A stretch of 8,418 bases of DNA from JBKEDC01 sp047971925 (lineage in GTDB: Bacteria > Bacteroidota > Bacteroidia > Bacteroidales > Prolixibacteraceae): the NCBI GenBank assembly GCA_047971925.1, contig JBKEAC010000010.1, positions 1 through 8,418 of the forward strand, read 5' to 3'. The number at the start of each line of letters is the position of its first letter. Position 1 is the stretch's first letter. The notes beneath the pieces were generated by a model, which saw only the letters and a list, made by a program, of their open reading frames with translations, was not told the origin of the DNA and made no database searches. Below are positions 6,435-8,418 of this stretch, piece by piece. Position numbers and translations under genes: made by a program.

Positions 6435-7458
6435 GGTTTAAAATATTTGTATTAAAATCGTGATATCCCGATTCTTGAGTGAGGAACTTCACCACGATCG
6501 GCACGTAGTAAATTCTATCTTTTAAATCGAGCGGAATGTCAATGGAAGCTAATCGAGCAGCATCTTTTTCGGTGGTGATGATAGGCATTTTCTTGTTTTT
6601 TTCTGCCGCAATGGAAATACGTTCCACATCATCGTCGCTATAATTATGGTGGTCGGGGAAAATGAGCTCTTTTGCCACAAACAAATGTTCTTCCAAGTAT
6701 TTTTTGAATGGTTCGGGTCGTGCAATTCCCGTGAGCATGATTGCTTGCGAAAATAGCGATATGCTTAGTTTGCTTTTATCGATTAGTTTTCGCGGTTTTC
6801 CGTAGTCCATGCATGAAAAGAACACTTGCTGATGGGCTCGTTTTTTCAATCGGAATCTTAGTTTCGCCTTGTCGGCACCGCTCAAACTCATGGGGCATTT
6901 GGTGAAAACCACAATGTCGGCACGCTTGTGCTGATATGCCAGTTCGCGCATGCGCCCTGCCGGCATCACCATGTCGTTCATGATTTGTCGGTTGTAATCA
7001 ACGAGCAAAACTTTCAAACTTGGGGCTATTGCTCGGTGCTGAAAGGCATCATCGAGTAGGATTAAATCAACATCGGGATGCTCCGCTAAAATGCGTTTTA
7101 CTCCAGCCACACGGTTTTCGCACACGGCGAAAAGCTCCTTTTTAAACTTCCGCTTCATTTGCAGAGGTTCATCGCCAACCTCGCTTGAGTTGCTGTTTTT
7201 TTCAACCCAATGAAAACCTTTCGATGTTCTGCCATAGCCACGACTGAGCACGGCAATTTTATACTCTCTTCTTAATAAGTGTACTAAATATTCGGTGTGA
7301 GGCGTTTTGCCTGTTCCTCCCACGGTGATGTTTCCCACGCAAATGATGGGGATATCAAAGTGAGTTGTTTTTAGCAAGCCAACATCATAAAGCCAATTGC
7401 GAATTTCGGCAATAAGGGCATATATTATACTGAATGGATATAATAGAATCTTGATCAT
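6385..7458 (-). CDS. lpxK: Tetraacyldisaccharide 4'-kinase LpxK
   Basis: LpxK phosphorylates the 4'-position of the lipid A disaccharide precursor using ATP, giving lipid IVA. It acts at the inner face of the inner membrane. At 357 residues it has normal length. The first 24 residues form a hydrophobic, amphipathic membrane-contact helix. The P-loop GNITVGGTGKTP spans 42-53. VGDEP (94-98) carries the acidic residue corresponding to the catalytic aspartate of Aquifex LpxK, and DDAFQHR lies at 136-142. LTGIARPEPF (242-251), FPDHHNYS (267-274) and TTEKDAARL follow in the C-terminal domain. All key residues are present. The gene shows that the host is Gram-negative. No ribosome binding site precedes ATG 7458; a hairpin lies 17 bases upstream. 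Its 3' end overlaps punA. Confidence 0.96.
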   Translation of the reverse strand: MIKILLYPFSIIYALIAEIRNWLYDVGLLKTTHFDIPIICVGNITVGGTGKTPHTEYLVHLLRREYKIAVLSRGYGRTSKGFHWVEKNSNSSEVGDEPLQMKRKFKKELFAVCENRVAGVKRILAEHPDVDLILLDDAFQHRAIAPSLKVLLVDYNRQIMNDMVMPAGRMRELAYQHKRADIVVFTKCPMSLSGADKAKLRFRLKKRAHQQVFFSCMDYGKPRKLIDKSKLSISLFSQAIMLTGIARPEPFKKYLEEHLFVAKELIFPDHHNYSDDDVERISIAAEKNKKMPIITTEKDAARLASIDIPLDLKDRIYYVPIVVKFLTQESGYHDFNTNILNHVATHSRNSKIYPIEN

Positions 7459-7561
7459 TGGGTAAAATTAGATATTTCGGCGGAATAAAATCATAATTCT
7501 GCCGGAAATTTTTCTTCTTCGCGTTTCGAGCTCGAATTATTTCTCTTTCCTTTTTGGTCAT
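7385..7561 (-). CDS. Possible small ORF overlapping the lpxK start
   Basis: A 58-codon frame begins MTKKEREIIRARNAKKK at ATG 7561 and ends inside lpxK at TGA 7387-7385. The first 30 residues are basic and protein-like, and the later part only shadows lpxK. There is no ribosome binding site. A second start four bases upstream (ATG 7565) opens a different frame of 24 codons. I recognise no family; it is listed because it is the only coding-like stretch in the lpxK leader. Confidence 0.15.
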   Translation of the reverse strand: MTKKEREIIRARNAKKKNFRQNYDFIPPKYLILPNDQDSIISIQYNICPYCRNSQLAL

Positions 7562-8048
7562 TCATGGGGCTTTGTCGCTATTAAAGGCTGTGCTTTTTTT
7601 TCATTTGTCTTTAATCACGCCTTTTGTTCACGTTTCCGATTGCCATGCGATATTATTCCATGCTTGCAAAATCGCATGAGGCGATATTTTTGAACAAGAA
7701 ACCCTAGATGCCGAAATCAAAGCTTTTGCATTTTTTGTCATTTTACAAATAATTGTCATAATTCTGAATTTTTAAAAAATGTTAATGTGATCGAAATGTA
7801 AAAATAGCCTAAAAGACGATTTATATCCGACCAGTCTTCATTTACATACATATACTTTCGAGCAAGTTTTTACACTTTTCGAGCAAAAAAAAGGAAGAAA
7901 AATGAAAAATAATTTTCAAACAACAGCAAATCAACACAATAAAATTTGAATTTTTTTTTCGCATGCCAAACTGATTGTAGGTGTTTTTCGTCAAAAATGT
8001 AATCTCCAGATAGCAATTTACATCAAAATTGCAATGTCCAATTAGCAA
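7459..8048. other. Intergenic stretch without a convincing gene
   Basis: About 590 AT-rich bases separate lpxK from the 42-bp array. Besides the lpxK leader hairpin, the stretch holds an 8-bp inverted repeat CATGCGAT/ATCGCATG (7644-7651 and 7671-7678). It also has a near-duplicate CTTTCGAGCAA (about 7856 and 7876) and a small hairpin GCAATTT/AAATTGC (8013-8019 and 8026-8032). A 68-codon minus frame at 7842-8048 starts with TTG, is rich in low-complexity residues and is probably not a gene. I see no tRNA or known RNA motif. Confidence 0.6.
7475..7508 (-). promoter_or_regulatory. Hairpin in the lpxK leader
   Basis: TTTCGGCGGAAT (7475-7486) pairs with ATTCTGCCGGAAA (7496-7508) over 12 bp with one bulge and one G-T pair around a nine-base loop. 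It ends 17 bases before the lpxK start codon on the minus strand. It may affect mRNA stability or translation of lpxK, or be the terminator of an upstream transcript; the sequence does not decide. I see no convincing Bacteroidota promoter nearby. Confidence 0.35.
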
Positions 8049-8418
8049 GAAAAAATTTTTTCAGACGAAAAACAAAATGGGAATGGACGTGAAAAAATTT
8101 TTTCAGACGAAAAACAAAATGGGAATGGACGTGAAAAATTTTTTTCAGACGAAAAACAAAATGGGAATGGACATGAAAAATTTTTTTCAGACGAAAAACA
8201 AAATGGGAATGGACATGAAAAAATTTTTTCAGACGAAAAACAAAATGGGAATGGACGTGAAAAAATTTTTTCAGACGAAAAACAAAACGGGAATGGACGT
8301 GAAAAAATTTTTTCAGACGAAAAACAAAATGGGAATGGACGTGAAAAATTTTTTTCAGACGAAAAACAAAACGGGAATGGACGTGAAAAAATTTTTTCAG
8401 ACGAAAAACAAAATGGGA
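8049..8418. repeat. Tandem array of a 42-bp unit, about 8.8 copies, cut by window edge
   Basis: The unit recurs at exactly 42-bp spacing, with starts at 8049, 8091, 8133, 8175, 8217, 8259, 8301, 8343 and 8385. No unique spacers lie between copies. Each unit opens with the palindrome GAAAAAATTTTTTC, followed by CAGACGAAAAACAAAA, and ends in GGGAATGGACGT. Only three positions vary: A6T6 versus A5T7 (units 3, 4 and 8), T versus C at unit position 30 (units 6 and 8), and G versus A at position 41 (units 3 and 4). Because 42 is 14 codons, four of six frames stay open through the array. One is a hydrophilic plus frame (EKIFSDEKQNGNGR per unit, TAG just before it at 8043-8045). Another is a minus frame ending at TAA 8042-8044. 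None has a clear start in the window, so coding is undecided. Confidence 0.95.

Noticed and set aside
7842..8048. 68-codon minus-strand ORF
   Set aside because: It starts with TTG without a ribosome binding site, is dominated by F, C, L and K from AT-rich DNA, and shows no motif.
8049..8418. CRISPR array
   Set aside because: The repeats are directly contiguous at 42 bp with no unique spacers between them.

Overview
The window suggests a member of the Bacteroidota, probably Bacteroidales. The evidence is an AT-rich genome, a lipid A kinase gene (lpxK) running directly into a trimeric purine nucleoside phosphorylase gene (punA), and no Shine-Dalgarno sequence in front of either gene. All convincing genes lie on the minus strand, so transcription runs from high to low coordinates.

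Layout in transcription order. Positions 8049-8418 hold a tandem array of an exact 42-bp unit, about 8.8 copies, cut by the window edge. Positions 7459-8048 are about 590 bases without a convincing gene, with a few inverted repeats. Positions 7458-5622 hold the core pair lpxK-punA, overlapping by 50 bases and followed by a strong hairpin (5539-5581) that probably ends the transcript. Below this begins an accessory island. It opens with the C-terminal remnant of a Fic/DOC protein (5524-5219) and a small frameshifted unknown ORF (5181-4910). A tightly coupled pair follows: a DUF3990 protein with an ADP-ribosyltransferase-like signature (4922-4461) and a partner with a DUF3791-like N-terminus (4461-4006), a plausible toxin-antitoxin-like module. 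Last is a Type I restriction-modification operon in the order hsdM (3898-2342), rhuM (2345-1341), hsdS (1344-259) and hsdR (257 to the edge, only the first 85 codons present).

How the genes work together. HsdM and HsdS should form the methyltransferase that marks host DNA, and HsdR adds ATP-dependent translocation and cleavage of unmarked DNA. RhuM is an embedded passenger of unknown role, coupled by ATGA overlaps on both sides. The central spacer of HsdS carries a 12-bp tandem repeat encoding T-A-E-L, the element whose copy number sets recognition-site spacing in the EcoR124/EcoDXXI family. LpxK makes lipid IVA and PunA salvages purines; they share only the transcript.

The accessory genes downstream of hsdM's start, and the DUF3990 pair, carry canonical GGAGG-type ribosome binding sites, unlike the core genes. 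This fits acquisition from a donor that relies on Shine-Dalgarno initiation. The observations most worth following are the 42-bp array, the DUF3990 pair with its broken upstream ORF, and the HsdS repeat.
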